From: Fulvivirga ulvae
GTDB lineage: Bacteria > Bacteroidota > Bacteroidia > Cytophagales > Cyclobacteriaceae
Assembly (NCBI RefSeq): GCF_021389975.1
Contig: NZ_CP089981.1
Span: 5,667,501 to 5,731,500, forward strand
DNA length: 64,000 bases
Reading direction: 5' to 3'
Positions 53,608-62,491 of the stretch are shown here, piece by piece (position 1 is the first letter of the stretch; every line of letters begins with the position of its first letter). The notes beneath the pieces are model-generated. The model saw nothing but the letters and a program-made list of their open reading frames with translations. It was not told where the DNA came from and made no database searches. The translations under genes were made by a program, and so were the position numbers.

Positions 53608-53631
53608 CTTGTACTCTTTGCTCTTGTTCTA

Positions 53632-54033
53632 CTAAATCGTTGCTTCATTCAGATAGAATGGGTACACCAGGTTGAACCTGTTGTTGGTAGATCGCACCAG
53701 GTAGTTTACTGATATGGTGATTATCCCCTCATCCAACCTTGTGTCAAGCACTTGTACTTCATCTGTCTTGATCCTGGGCTCATTCAGGAGAATGGCGTTG
53801 GCTACCGTTTTCCGGATGTCGTGGATCATGCGCTGACTGGTTTCTTCGAATACAAACCTGCTCAGCTCACAACCAAATCCTGAGTTCATGGTCCGCTCAT
53901 TTAATGAGGTAGAGAGTATGATCTGCAGGCTTTGTTTGATGTCTTCTTCTCCTGAAACCATTTCTACTTCGGCTCCTCCGGCATAAAACTCCGGTGGGAA
54001 TGCCCATCCTTTACCTAAAAACTTATTTTCCAT
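53632..54033 (-). CDS. Baseplate gp25-like protein (GPW/gp25 family, Pvc9-like)
   Basis: 133 residues with the gp25/W fold: GWAFPPEFYAGGAEVEMVSGEEDIKQSLQIILSTSLNERTMNSGFGCEL, followed by DIRKTVANAILLNEPRI and VQVLDTRLDEGIITISVNY. The LSTxxxER-(M)-(N)-xFG motif is typical. This protein joins baseplate to the first sheath ring. Located between the spike gene and the PAAR-like gene. Confidence 0.93.
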   Translation of the reverse strand: MENKFLGKGWAFPPEFYAGGAEVEMVSGEEDIKQSLQIILSTSLNERTMNSGFGCELSRFVFEETSQRMIHDIRKTVANAILLNEPRIKTDEVQVLDTRLDEGIITISVNYLVRSTNNRFNLVYPFYLNEATI

Positions 54034-54094
54034 GGCTGTTTTTGTTTTGTCTCTTTCAATGTGTGCAGGTTGATCACTGCTTTGTCGTTGGTCC

Positions 54095-55750
54095 TTATAT
54101 CAGGTCAATTTTTTCACCTTCAATCTTTATTTTCCCTTTGGCATTGATGCTGAGGTCTCCCTGGGTATTGATTGAAATACCACTCTGGGCCAGCTCTATT
54201 TTATTTTCATTGGCATCTGCGAGGGTTATTTTCTTATTTTTTTTGTCGATGGTGATATAATTTTCATCGGAAGTTGCGAGGGTAACTACCTCATTGTCTT
54301 CATCAAAAAGCAACCTGTAGCCTGACTTCAGGAAGATGCCTTTCTGTCCGTTGGTTTTGGTCACTGCCATGGGTACCTGCCGTGATGAGCTATGCATGGC
54401 CCCCAGTATGATCACTTGCCGGGGGTCATCATTCAAAAAGCCTACGACTACTTCATCGTTCTTTTCAGGTCTGAAGAGTATGCCTGTCTTATCTCCGGCA
54501 TAGACGGAAGAGAGGCGTGCCCATACGGTACCTTCGGCACCAAATGCGGGTATGGCTACTTTTACTTTGTATTGTTTTTCCTTGTCTTCTTCAAATGCCT
54601 GGACTATCCCCACATGCAGGCCATTGACTCCGGGCAGGAGTCCGGCTGCCTGGGTATCTACTATATTTTTTGAGGATGAAAACCAATCGGCTCCCATTCC
54701 AATATATATTTCAGTGGTCCAGCTACTACTATCGGCACATTCATGGATCACTCTGGAGACGATGTTCTTTCCTGAATTTTGTTTGCCTACGCCTTTGATC
54801 TCCAGCGTATCTCCAACTTTGATTTTGTTATCCTTACCACGCAGTTTTACGGAGCCTGTGAGCAGTGACATCCTGGATTTCATCATATGTGAGTCTGCCC
54901 AGGACTGGAGTTCTTCCGTGCCCATAGGAACCGGATGGAAAAGGCTGGTGCCCTCTGACCCGAATGATTGGGCAACCTTTTCGCCGTCCAGGTTTCCTGT
55001 TTTGAGCTCATATGTTCCTTTTTCCGGTGATGTGACCTGAAGTTTGGCTCCATTCCACCCGCGGGCTTCAACCTGGGTGTATTGATCGCTGCCATTTACC
55101 TGCAGGTTTACATCGAGTATATGTGCGGGTCGGGTGCCTCCGATTTCAATCTCCTGGCGGGCTTTGCCGGCAATTTGAGGCCTGACGGTGGATAGTTTAC
55201 CTTCCTCCACTAAAACCAGTTGCGAATTGGCCTCGGCCCTGGAAACTATAAAATCCCAGTCTGTTACATAGTTTTGCACCATTTGGGTGTGTTTTACCTC
55301 GGTCTTGGCAAGGCTATCGACCCCCAGGCCTTTATCTTTATACTTCTCAAGGATGTTGCTTATAATATCCTTGTCATTTTTATTGGCATAGACGCTACTG
55401 ACCCGGCTGTTAGTCATTTTAACTGCTTGATCGCTGAGGTCTACTTGCAGGATGTTGCCTTCATGGGCCGAACCTGAGCCTTCGATACTGAGACTGACCA
55501 CTACCCCACTGAAAATTTTGGTCTCAGACTTCATGTTCCTCTCTTCTTTGATCAGGATCTCTATCTCTTTCCCAATGTCAAAGTATCCGTTATCGAGATG
55601 CTTGTACTTCTGAGTTGCGGGGTTACCCACTATTACTTTGAGCTCCGCTTTGGGAATCTTATTGAACTCATGTTCGGTACTCACTGACATGATCCGGAGC
55701 CCTGGTATTTCCCGCTTGTTCTGGTCTTTTATGATTATAGTATCTGCCAT
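54095..55750 (-). CDS. Spike protein, VgrG/gp5-gp27-like (Pvc8-like)
   Basis: 551 residues. The N-terminal two thirds match the gp27-like hub (MSVSTEHEFNKIPKAELKVIVGNP, QNYVTDWDFIVSRAEANSQLVLVEEGKLS). Residues about 375-460 form the gp5 OB-fold (VHVGIVQAFEEDK, GTVWARLSSVYAGDKTGILFRPEKNDEVVVGFLNDDPRQVIILGA), and 480-551 a beta-helix needle (YITIDKKNKKITLADANENKIEL). No catalytic extension. The trimer punctures the target membrane. Confidence 0.94.
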   Translation of the reverse strand: MADTIIIKDQNKREIPGLRIMSVSTEHEFNKIPKAELKVIVGNPATQKYKHLDNGYFDIGKEIEILIKEERNMKSETKIFSGVVVSLSIEGSGSAHEGNILQVDLSDQAVKMTNSRVSSVYANKNDKDIISNILEKYKDKGLGVDSLAKTEVKHTQMVQNYVTDWDFIVSRAEANSQLVLVEEGKLSTVRPQIAGKARQEIEIGGTRPAHILDVNLQVNGSDQYTQVEARGWNGAKLQVTSPEKGTYELKTGNLDGEKVAQSFGSEGTSLFHPVPMGTEELQSWADSHMMKSRMSLLTGSVKLRGKDNKIKVGDTLEIKGVGKQNSGKNIVSRVIHECADSSSWTTEIYIGMGADWFSSSKNIVDTQAAGLLPGVNGLHVGIVQAFEEDKEKQYKVKVAIPAFGAEGTVWARLSSVYAGDKTGILFRPEKNDEVVVGFLNDDPRQVIILGAMHSSSRQVPMAVTKTNGQKGIFLKSGYRLLFDEDNEVVTLATSDENYITIDKKNKKITLADANENKIELAQSGISINTQGDLSINAKGKIKIEGEKIDLI

Positions 55751-55752
55751 GC

Positions 55753-56457
55753 TTATTTTTCAATGGGTGGAAAGTAGATCTCCTGGCCTGCTTTCAGGTT
55801 TCTGAAGTCATCGAGATTATTGGCTTTGGCCACATAGAGGTAGTATTGGGGTGAGCCATAAATTTCTTCGCACATGAGTGGCAGTTGATCGTGGGCTTTT
55901 ACTACTCTCACATGGGTCAGGTCCGGAGAGTTTTTGCCTTCTATGACGGTCTGGATCTCTTCTTTGCGATCGTAGAAGAGGTCTACGTCAATCTCAGCTC
56001 TCAGGGGTGATCCGCTCTTACTGAACAGGGTGTAGTTGATCTGGGCAGAACTTAGGCGGCAGGGAAATATGAAGGCTCCCCAGCTAAATACCAGATATCT
56101 TGTCTCGTGGATATCTCCACTGTACCCCATATGCTTGCGCAGGAAATCTATGTCTTCATTAACTATGTTGGAATCTTCCTTTGTCAGGGCTGCGGCTGCA
56201 GCAAAGCTGTATTCATCGTCTACACCGGAACCATCGATGATCATTTTAAAACGTACGGTCTCGGGACTGATGGACTTGAAGGCTGCTGATGCGGCCGTAT
56301 TTCCTATCCCCACGGACATATCGTGATTGTTGTTGATGCTGACAGTGTATGATTCGGGGTTGAACATAAACTCGTACTCTGCAAAATTCCCCGACCTGTC
56401 GGATGTCTCGTAGGCCCTGAGGCAGGCCTTCTCAAGTTTTGAACTAAAAAATCCCAT
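55753..56457 (-). CDS. LysM-containing baseplate/tube-adaptor protein (Pvc7-like)
   Basis: 234 residues. The N-terminus KACLRAYETSDRSGNFAEYEFMFNPESYTVSINN and MIIDGSGVDD are the mark of the eCIS Pvc7/CIS tube-adaptor family; residues about 185-230 are LysM-like (VVKAHDQLPLMCEEIYGSPQYYLYVAKANNLDDFRNLKAGQEIYFPP). It attaches the spike to the tube, like T4 gp53. Coupled by TAATG to the small gene upstream and only 2 bp from the spike gene. Confidence 0.92.
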   Translation of the reverse strand: MGFFSSKLEKACLRAYETSDRSGNFAEYEFMFNPESYTVSINNNHDMSVGIGNTAASAAFKSISPETVRFKMIIDGSGVDDEYSFAAAAALTKEDSNIVNEDIDFLRKHMGYSGDIHETRYLVFSWGAFIFPCRLSSAQINYTLFSKSGSPLRAEIDVDLFYDRKEEIQTVIEGKNSPDLTHVRVVKAHDQLPLMCEEIYGSPQYYLYVAKANNLDDFRNLKAGQEIYFPPIEK

Positions 56458-56615
56458 TATCTACGTTTCTTCTTTTCCAATACTTTTAACACTTCTTTGA
56501 CTGTTTCGCGCACCAGGGCTTGCTTTTGGTAGGCGGTATTCGCGCCTGAACTGTTCCGCTTTTCTTCTTCGGTCAGTACAGCCCTTATCACGATCTCTTT
56601 TATCTCTACTGCCAT
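56457..56615 (-). CDS. Small eCIS protein (DUF5908-like)
   Basis: 52 residues from the ATG at 56615 (MAVEIKEIVIRAVLTEEEKRN); longer frames start inside the preceding gene. One short strand, then a charged helix ending KVLEKKKRR. Such short proteins stand between a tube gene and the LysM gene in many Bacteroidota injection loci and are grouped as DUF5908, possibly Pvc6-like. Its stop overlaps the ATG of the next gene (TAATG), and it starts 2 bp after the previous stop. Confidence 0.8.
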   Translation of the reverse strand: MAVEIKEIVIRAVLTEEEKRNSSGANTAYQKQALVRETVKEVLKVLEKKKRR

Positions 56616-56617
56616 GT

Positions 56618-57073
56618 TTATAGGGTTATCGCCTGATACCTGGTGTAAGCGAGCTCCATGGAATCGATCACTACTTTGCCGTCCTGGGCATCTAGATCTG
56701 CAATGGACCATTTTACGGGATAGGCTTTCTCAAAGACCCATGCCCCAAGGGGAATGCCGGTACCGTTCATCAGGGTGACTATGACTTGCGAGGGTACAAA
56801 CTGAAACCTGGAGAAGGTGTTTAGAAATTCTCCTCTTAATGGTGACAGCAGCGTGTAGCCTCTTTCTAAAATGAGGTTGCCATAGCCTATGCGACCGGGT
56901 ACTCTGTATGCATGCAGGTTCTGCCCTCCTTCATTGATGGTATCCAGCTGAACTTCAGAACTGAGCCCGCTTACCCGCTGAAAGAAAATATCTCCGAGGT
57001 AGGGCAATCTTCCTGCCCGGAGGAACAGGACTGAAAACCTGTGTGATAATGCGGGATCTAGTAATCCTTCCAT
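56618..57073 (-). CDS. Tube-like protein 3 (gp19 fold, Pvc5-like)
   Basis: 151 residues: HRFSVLFLRAGRLPYLGDIFFQRVSGLSSEVQLDTINEGGQNLHAYRVPGR, YGNLILERGYTLLSPL and KWSIADLDAQDGKVVIDSMELAYTRYQ are the gp19 tail-tube pattern with an FxxVSGL segment. It differs most from the other two tube proteins and, being next to the LysM gene, is probably a tube initiator close to the baseplate. Confidence 0.87.
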   Translation of the reverse strand: MEGLLDPALSHRFSVLFLRAGRLPYLGDIFFQRVSGLSSEVQLDTINEGGQNLHAYRVPGRIGYGNLILERGYTLLSPLRGEFLNTFSRFQFVPSQVIVTLMNGTGIPLGAWVFEKAYPVKWSIADLDAQDGKVVIDSMELAYTRYQAITL

Positions 57074-57112
57074 AGTAAAATGGGTTAATGCTTATTTTAA
57101 AATTGTTTGTGC

Positions 57113-57562
57113 TTAAGCCTCTGAATGGGTTATCCTCAAATCGTGGGCAATCAAATTCAGGCTTTCAATGGCTACATCATTGGTGCCGGCACTAAATGCC
57201 GGGGCATCTAGTTTGAATGGCAATGCGCGGGAAACGTCCCAGCTTACAATAGCGTGGCCTCTCTCATCGCACAGCTCAATTCTGATATCCTTTTTTTCTT
57301 CTGACTTGAGCCACTCGTACAGGTAGGCGCGCTTTCTGGCTACTCCTCTCCGAAGGGTAACGTTGATGGGTTTGCGCTGTGCCCGTACCAGGTGGTCTCC
57401 TGTAAGCCAGCTGAGTCCATGCCTGTAGAGTACATGGTTGTAATCTATCTCCAATCCCGATACTTCCGAGAAGGACATTACTTCACTTCCATCGATAATT
57501 ACCTGGTAGTTATATACCGGTAAAGGGTAGCTTCCTGCGATTTTCTCTTTATCCGTTGCCAT
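57113..57562 (-). CDS. Tube protein 2 (gp19 fold)
   Basis: 149 residues: YPLPVYNYQVIIDGSEVMSFSEVSGLEIDYNHVLYRHGLSW, INVTLRRGVARKRAYLYEWL and VAIESLNLIAHDL. Clearly paralogous to tube protein 1 (shared YPLP-x-YNY, SFSEVSGLE, VAIESL-x-L). It may form a special ring near the baseplate; which paralogue builds the body cannot be told from sequence. Confidence 0.9.
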   Translation of the reverse strand: MATDKEKIAGSYPLPVYNYQVIIDGSEVMSFSEVSGLEIDYNHVLYRHGLSWLTGDHLVRAQRKPINVTLRRGVARKRAYLYEWLKSEEKKDIRIELCDERGHAIVSWDVSRALPFKLDAPAFSAGTNDVAIESLNLIAHDLRITHSEA

Positions 57563-57820
57563 TGATATTTAATTATGGTATAGCCATTGTAAAGCCTGAA
57601 TTTGAAATAGGATCGAGCTGAAAAACTGTGGAGCAAATGGATCAGAAAATAAAATCTGCAACGTGAAGCTTACCAATGAAAACCAGTAAACTGTGTCCGG
57701 TGCTATTTTATACCAGTTTGCCAACTGCTTTTGCCGGTTGCCTTTAACAATTGTCTGTCATACACCGAGACGAAAAGTCAGTGTTTCCGCAGAAATTCGG
57801 CTTGATCCCTGAAATACACC
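57563..57820. other. 258-bp gap inside the eCIS operon
   Basis: The only large gap between structural genes of the locus. It is AT-rich, has no open frame of note and no strong hairpin. A promoter or processing site could lie here, since tube protein 1 and the sheath (high copy) are upstream of it and baseplate genes (low copy) downstream. Confidence 0.4.
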
Positions 57821-58294
57821 CTAGGCTTCTGCCATGGTCACTCTCGAGGCCATCAGCTCCAGAGATTCGATGGCCACTTCGTTGGAGCTTGCATCGAAAG
57901 ATGGCGCAGAAAGTTTGGTTGGAAATGCATCGATCACTGTCCAGCTCACTACGGTGGTTCCGGTTTCATCGAGCAGGTGAACTACGATATCTCTTTTGTC
58001 CACGCGATTGAGTCCGATATCATTGATCCAGCTGTAAAATGCTTCGATGCTTTTCCCTTTCACAAATCCCTTTTTCAGGGAAATGTTCACGGGCTGTATC
58101 TGCCCTGGCATATACATGATGTTGGGTCCGCTTTTGCTGCCATCAGTAAAGCTTTCTTTATAGGTGATGGTATCGAAGGCCAGTTCCAGGCCTGAAACTT
58201 CTGAAAAGCTGATCGACTTACCGTTGATGTCTACCCTGTAGTTATAAATCGGCAAAGGGTAGTCTGTTCTTATTTGATCTTTGGTTAAGGCCAT
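57821..58294 (-). CDS. Tube protein 1 (gp19 fold, probable major tube)
   Basis: 157 residues: DYPLPIYNYRVDINGKSISFSEVSGLELAFDTITYKESF, VNISLKKGFVKGKSIEAFYSWI and VAIESLELMASRV. Length and motifs match Pvc1/Alg1-type inner tube proteins. Directly after the sheath gene (51 bp), the usual place for the major tube. Confidence 0.92.
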   Translation of the reverse strand: MALTKDQIRTDYPLPIYNYRVDINGKSISFSEVSGLELAFDTITYKESFTDGSKSGPNIMYMPGQIQPVNISLKKGFVKGKSIEAFYSWINDIGLNRVDKRDIVVHLLDETGTTVVSWTVIDAFPTKLSAPSFDASSNEVAIESLELMASRVTMAEA

Positions 58295-58345
58295 TTTTTA
58301 TGTATTAATTTTGTTATCAATTTTTATGATTTGAAGAGGCTATAA

Positions 58346-59983
58346 TTAGTTAGCCTCTTGCAGTTTATGAGAGAATCTAAGCACGACAAATTCTGCTGGT
58401 CGTACGGCCGCGATACCTATCTCTACAATCATGCGTCCTTCCAGAATATCCTGCTGTGTCATGGTTTTGCCCAGTCCGATATTTACAAAGTAGGCTTGCT
58501 CGGGTACTGAGCCTGTAAGTGCGCCCTGCTGCCAGATGCCATAGAGGTAGCTATCGATCATGGCTTTTACTTTCAGCCAGGTGGCGGCATCATTGTTTTC
58601 AAAAACAGCAAAGTACGATGCCTTTTTAGTGGCTTCTTCTATGGTGTTGAATAGTCTGCGAACTGAGACATACCTCCACTCGTTGTCGTTTCCGGCCAGT
58701 GTGCGTGCGCCCCATATGAGTGTACCTTTTCCGGTAAAGCTGCGAATGGCATTGATAGACTTGCCTGCATTGGCGTCTACGTTTAGCTTCTCTTGGTCGG
58801 CCGAGGTGATTTTTGTTACGGGACCGATAACCGCATTCAGGCTTATGTTGGCAGGGGCTTTCCATACGCCTCTCGTTCTGTCGGTGGTAGAGTAGGCTCC
58901 GGCTACGGCTGCACTCGGTGGCAGTATAACCCTTTGCTTGGCCAGCTCGCTGACAATTTTACTATAAAGGGCTGATTTTGTACTCTTCACACTGGCAAGT
59001 GTAAATGAATCGGAAGATACCAGGGCAAGGTCGTTTACCGCACTGTTGGTGGTAACTACTGTACCTTCGTTATCCAGTGATTTGATATCGAAGTCTTCTT
59101 TAGCCGCAAAAGCTTCCCATGCCTTGATGACCTCGCTTACGGGTTTTCCATCCCCTACATTGGTGATGGTCAATAAGCCATCTGCAATGGTAAAATCGGG
59201 TGCACTGGCGGCTGTACCTTTGTTGATCTTGAATCTTGGCTGATCAGATGCCGGGCCTGAGTAGATCACTTTTATGGTTCCTGGTATTTCAAACTGTAGA
59301 CTATCTACAGCCAATGCGCCTGAGATCTGCACCTCCGAATCTTTGTATATGTGGTTGAGGGAGGTTTGTAAATATGGGGTATAGGCGGCTCCATATTTCA
59401 GGTTGTTGGTTCCTATGCCGTTTCTGAATTCTTCACCTTTGGCATCGTCCTTACGCACATCAAACACACAGAATCTGTCTTTGAGGTCTGCACACTGGCT
59501 CAATGCGGCCTTGCATACTTCGTAGTAATCTGCTGAGGCCAGCTGGGTGGCTTCACCGAGCATAATGAGGGTGGGTTCGTCCTCTTTGCTAAGTGTTTCC
59601 AGACCGTCTAAAAAGGCTTGTTTAGTGACCTGGTCGCTGTAAGTACCCACTGAAATGATGTAGCACTCTCCTCCTCCATTTTTGAAGTACAGGTCAAGGG
59701 CATAGTATAACCAGCTTTTGGGAGGTGCTACGTTGATACCTTTTACAGAATCATCTGCATTGACTGATACTGAAAATGATGTTGGCTGTGCTTCGCCAAA
59801 TATTTCTTTGTACTCTAGCAAAGTGGAAATGCGAACAGCCTGGCCGGCTACACTTTTACCTTCTTTGACTGCTTTTTCGGTGTATCCTATAAATGCTGGA
59901 ACTGCAGTGGATACATCTGCAACCGAAGGGGGCAACGTGGGCACTTCCTCGGTATAAACATCTGGTGTTAAAAAACTTGACAT
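58346..59983 (-). CDS. Contractile tail sheath protein
   Basis: 545 residues, the single sheath gene of the locus. MSSFLTPDVYTEEVPTLPPSVADVSTAVPAFIGYTEKA is the N-terminal arm; the C-terminus has the conserved NIGLGKTMTQQDILEGRMIVEIGIAAVRPAEFVVLRFSHKLQE handshake strand. RGVWKAPAN and VYIGVRRL-like YVSVRRLFNTIEEAT are also typical. Only one sheath gene is present, against three in Afp and PVC. Confidence 0.95.
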   Translation of the reverse strand: MSSFLTPDVYTEEVPTLPPSVADVSTAVPAFIGYTEKAVKEGKSVAGQAVRISTLLEYKEIFGEAQPTSFSVSVNADDSVKGINVAPPKSWLYYALDLYFKNGGGECYIISVGTYSDQVTKQAFLDGLETLSKEDEPTLIMLGEATQLASADYYEVCKAALSQCADLKDRFCVFDVRKDDAKGEEFRNGIGTNNLKYGAAYTPYLQTSLNHIYKDSEVQISGALAVDSLQFEIPGTIKVIYSGPASDQPRFKINKGTAASAPDFTIADGLLTITNVGDGKPVSEVIKAWEAFAAKEDFDIKSLDNEGTVVTTNSAVNDLALVSSDSFTLASVKSTKSALYSKIVSELAKQRVILPPSAAVAGAYSTTDRTRGVWKAPANISLNAVIGPVTKITSADQEKLNVDANAGKSINAIRSFTGKGTLIWGARTLAGNDNEWRYVSVRRLFNTIEEATKKASYFAVFENNDAATWLKVKAMIDSYLYGIWQQGALTGSVPEQAYFVNIGLGKTMTQQDILEGRMIVEIGIAAVRPAEFVVLRFSHKLQEAN

Positions 59984-60007
59984 ATCTATTAATTTTAATT
60001 GTTTTAC

Positions 60008-60784
60008 TTATTTAATTTGAATGATCTTAAAGTCTCTGTCCTTCAGATCCGGGTTAGGAAGATGGCTGATAATAACATCTTCATTACGGGTCAGTTGCAG
60101 ATTTTTCAAGGCTCTCCTCCGAAAGGCTATGGGTGTTTCCGATTCGAAGAGGAATAGTTTTTCGTGCGGGAAATTTGACCTGAGGGCCATGATTATTTTA
60201 TCTACTGTATCGTTTTGAAGGTCTACGCTCTTAAAGCGTAGTTGCTGGCTTCTGTCTTCAATGGTCAGGTTCGATGTGCTTTCATCTGATACAAAGTAGT
60301 ATTTCCACCTGGCTGATTTGGCTGAAAATGCCATAGCGTATTTTTGAGCTGCATTGGCAGCTATCAATGCCTTATCGATGGTTATTTCTACTTTAGCGGC
60401 TATTGGAAATCCTTTGTAGGAACCTGCTCCCTCTGCTACCGATACAGCCAGGGTTGTTTCATTTTTGCTCAGCCCGAGGTTGGTAAACTTCAGTATTTCT
60501 CCCGTTCCAAAGTCAGGCGCTTCTGTGAAGGCGTGAAAGGTATTGGAGGTTGGGTAGACTTCGAAGGTCAGTACGTCCCCGAGCTGAAGGTTATGTCTTG
60601 GGGTACCCTGATCATCAAGCTCCATTAATATTCTTATCCCGTTTATCATGGGCTTCACCAGAAACCGCTGCCCTCTCAATAGTCGCAGGGTGGACGCATC
60701 AGGTGTCATGACCATCTCTACCATTTCATCGGCTTCAAAGTATTGATGGTTGATCTCTATCTTAAAAAACTCACTGTATCTCAT
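60008..60784 (-). CDS. eCIS protein of unknown role between cap and sheath genes
   Basis: 258 residues, beta-rich, without a signal peptide or membrane segment (FFKIEINHQYFEADEMVEMVMTPDASTLRLLRGQRFL; ARWKYYFVSDESTSN; RFKSVDLQNDTVDKIIMALRSNFPHEKLFLFESETPIAFRRRALKNLQL). The start overlaps the stop of the DUF4255 gene by 4 bp (ATGA), so the products are made together. In the Algoriphagus eCIS an extra cap-adaptor protein exists; position suggests a similar role here, without sequence proof. Confidence 0.65.
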   Translation of the reverse strand: MRYSEFFKIEINHQYFEADEMVEMVMTPDASTLRLLRGQRFLVKPMINGIRILMELDDQGTPRHNLQLGDVLTFEVYPTSNTFHAFTEAPDFGTGEILKFTNLGLSKNETTLAVSVAEGAGSYKGFPIAAKVEITIDKALIAANAAQKYAMAFSAKSARWKYYFVSDESTSNLTIEDRSQQLRFKSVDLQNDTVDKIIMALRSNFPHEKLFLFESETPIAFRRRALKNLQLTRNEDVIISHLPNPDLKDRDFKIIQIK

Positions 60785-61356
60785 TGGTCTACTTTGTTAA
60801 AACTGATAACTGATGCGCTTTCTCCGACATGTTCAATGCTCTCTTCGTCCAAAAATGTGAGTACCCGTATTCTGTAAAGCACTGAGGGCAGGTAGGATGT
60901 ATTCAATGAGTGCCACACCTGGTTTTGCTCTTCGAGGGGCAATGACACGAGCTCTATGACGAGCTTATCGATGTTTTCATCGGAGAGTTTCGGTGAGCTT
61001 TGCTGGTTAAAATTTTTGTTGGCCTGGAAAAACCTGATCACATAGGACAGGAAATTGAGTGCCTGGTTGTAATCGCTGAATTTGGAAATGAAAAGGACAA
61101 GAAGCTCCAGTCGGATCTCGGGGTTGATTTGTGTTCTGATCCCTTCGTGGGTAATGCCAGCATATTGATCGGGCTTTCTGAATATACGATCTTCGGAGAC
61201 ATTGATCAGAAAGGGTGTGATGGCATTGTTGGTGAACGAGACAGGGTCGTTGGCTCCGCTATCTATGAACTTCACGAGGTCTCCGTCTACTGCGGCCTTT
61301 AGCCGGAAGTATTCGTTTAGCTTTTCTTTTAGTACGTTTAATACACTATGTATCAT
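60781..61356 (-). CDS. Cap / tube-terminator protein (DUF4255, Pvc16-like)
   Basis: 191 residues: MIHSVLNVLKEKLNEYFRLK, NAITPFLINVSEDRIFRKP, PEIRLELLVLFISKFSDYNQALNFLSYVIRFFQANKNF and LPSVLYRIRVLTFLDE match the DUF4255 family that caps sheath and tube at the distal end. First gene of the eCIS operon, with about 200 nt of leader before it. Confidence 0.92.
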   Translation of the reverse strand: MIHSVLNVLKEKLNEYFRLKAAVDGDLVKFIDSGANDPVSFTNNAITPFLINVSEDRIFRKPDQYAGITHEGIRTQINPEIRLELLVLFISKFSDYNQALNFLSYVIRFFQANKNFNQQSSPKLSDENIDKLVIELVSLPLEEQNQVWHSLNTSYLPSVLYRIRVLTFLDEESIEHVGESASVISFNKVDQ

Positions 61357-61558
61357 GCTTATATTCTGGTAAAAACCGAAACTTAAATGGCTGACTTTGC
61401 TGCCGGAATCTATGTGATTGGCAGCTTGATGTCGCGCTATTTATTATGTGATTTTTTTATTAATAACTTGAATTCACTACCAACAGGATCTTTATTTGAT
61501 TCTGGATTTACCGTTCTGGTTAATCCAAATGATGCTGTTATATTCGCTTTTGATATAA

Positions 61559-61566
61559 CAAAGGTA
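61559..61566 (-). promoter_or_regulatory. Candidate eCIS operon -7 element
   Basis: TACCTTTG on the minus strand fits TAnnTTTG. Transcription would start near 61552 and give a leader of about 195 nt. The -33 position has only GTTC, so this is a weak candidate. Confidence 0.35.
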
Positions 61567-61699
61567 GGGTGAAATGACACCTTAGAACTAATACTAATCC
61601 GTTAAAAATTATAACATTTACGACACCACTCTAGCACAAATCTGACCGGATGCAACATTCCCGACATGGCGGGATTTTTATGCTTGTTGGGGGGTGGTG

Positions 61700-62445
61700 C
61701 CTGGATGACGCAGAGTCCTCTGCGAGAGACTCTGCTGGGAAGAAAGTTTCCTCCTCACAACGTCCATATCGTCACCCTGAAATTTTCTGTATTGTAACCC
61801 GAAATATTACCACCAAACTTCATAGAAAATATTCAGGGTCTCCCGGATCTGGGCGGTGTATAAACCTTTGACTGCATGCTTAATTTCAGGGTTTAAAGTG
61901 CTTGCTGAGCCTGATTAAAGGTGGCTGTCGGGAGACAGACACCGGAGGCAGGAATAACGCAGAGTCCTCTGCGAGAGACTCTGCTGGGAAGAATTTCCTC
62001 CTCACAACGTCCATGTCGTCACCCTGAAATTTTCTGTATTACAACCCGAAATATTACCACCAAACTTCATAGAAAATATTCAGGGTCTCTCGGATATGGG
62101 CGGTGTATAAACCTTTGACTGCATGCTTAATTTCAGGGTTTAAAGTGCTTGCTGAGCCTGATTAAAGGTGGCTGTCGGGGGACAGGCACCGGGGGCAGGA
62201 ATGACGCAGAGTCCTCTGCGAGAGACTCTGCTGGGAAGAAAGTTTCCTCCTCACAACGTCCATATCGTCACCCTGAAATTTTCTGTATTGTAACCCGAAA
62301 TATTACCACCAAACTTCATAGAAAATATTCAAGGTCTCCCGGATCTGGGCGGTGTATAAACCTTTGACTGCATGCTTAATTTCAGGGTTTAAAGTGCTTG
62401 CTGAGCCTGATTAAAGGTGGCTGTCGGGGGACAGGCACCGGGGGC
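61700..62445. repeat. Three tandem copies of a ~249-bp repeat
   Basis: CAGAGTCCTC begins at 61711, 61960 and 62207, giving periods of 249 and 247 bp (the second unit lacks 2 bp). Each unit contains the GCAGAGTC/GACTCTGC hairpin (61710-61735, 61959-61984, 62206-62231), TCACCCTGAAATTTTCTG and CTTTGACTGCATGC. Open frames of 60-70 codons across it repeat with the unit and are not genes. It lies between the eCIS promoter side and the toxin-antitoxin pair. Confidence 0.93.
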
Positions 62446-62491
62446 AGACAGCCACAGGATGTAGGCTTTTATATTTTATTGACTCCTGATA

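Noticed and set aside
36138..61356. Prophage or type VI secretion system
   Set aside because: No capsid, portal, terminase, integrase or TssJ/L/M membrane complex genes; the DUF4255 cap, LysM adaptor, AAA+ ATPase and DUF4157 proteins are signs of an eCIS.
61650..62367. Three 65-73 codon plus-strand frames with near-identical ends
   Set aside because: They simply translate the tandem repeat and have no independent support.
61700..62445. CRISPR-like array
   Set aside because: Whole 249-bp units repeat without unique spacers, and there are no cas genes.
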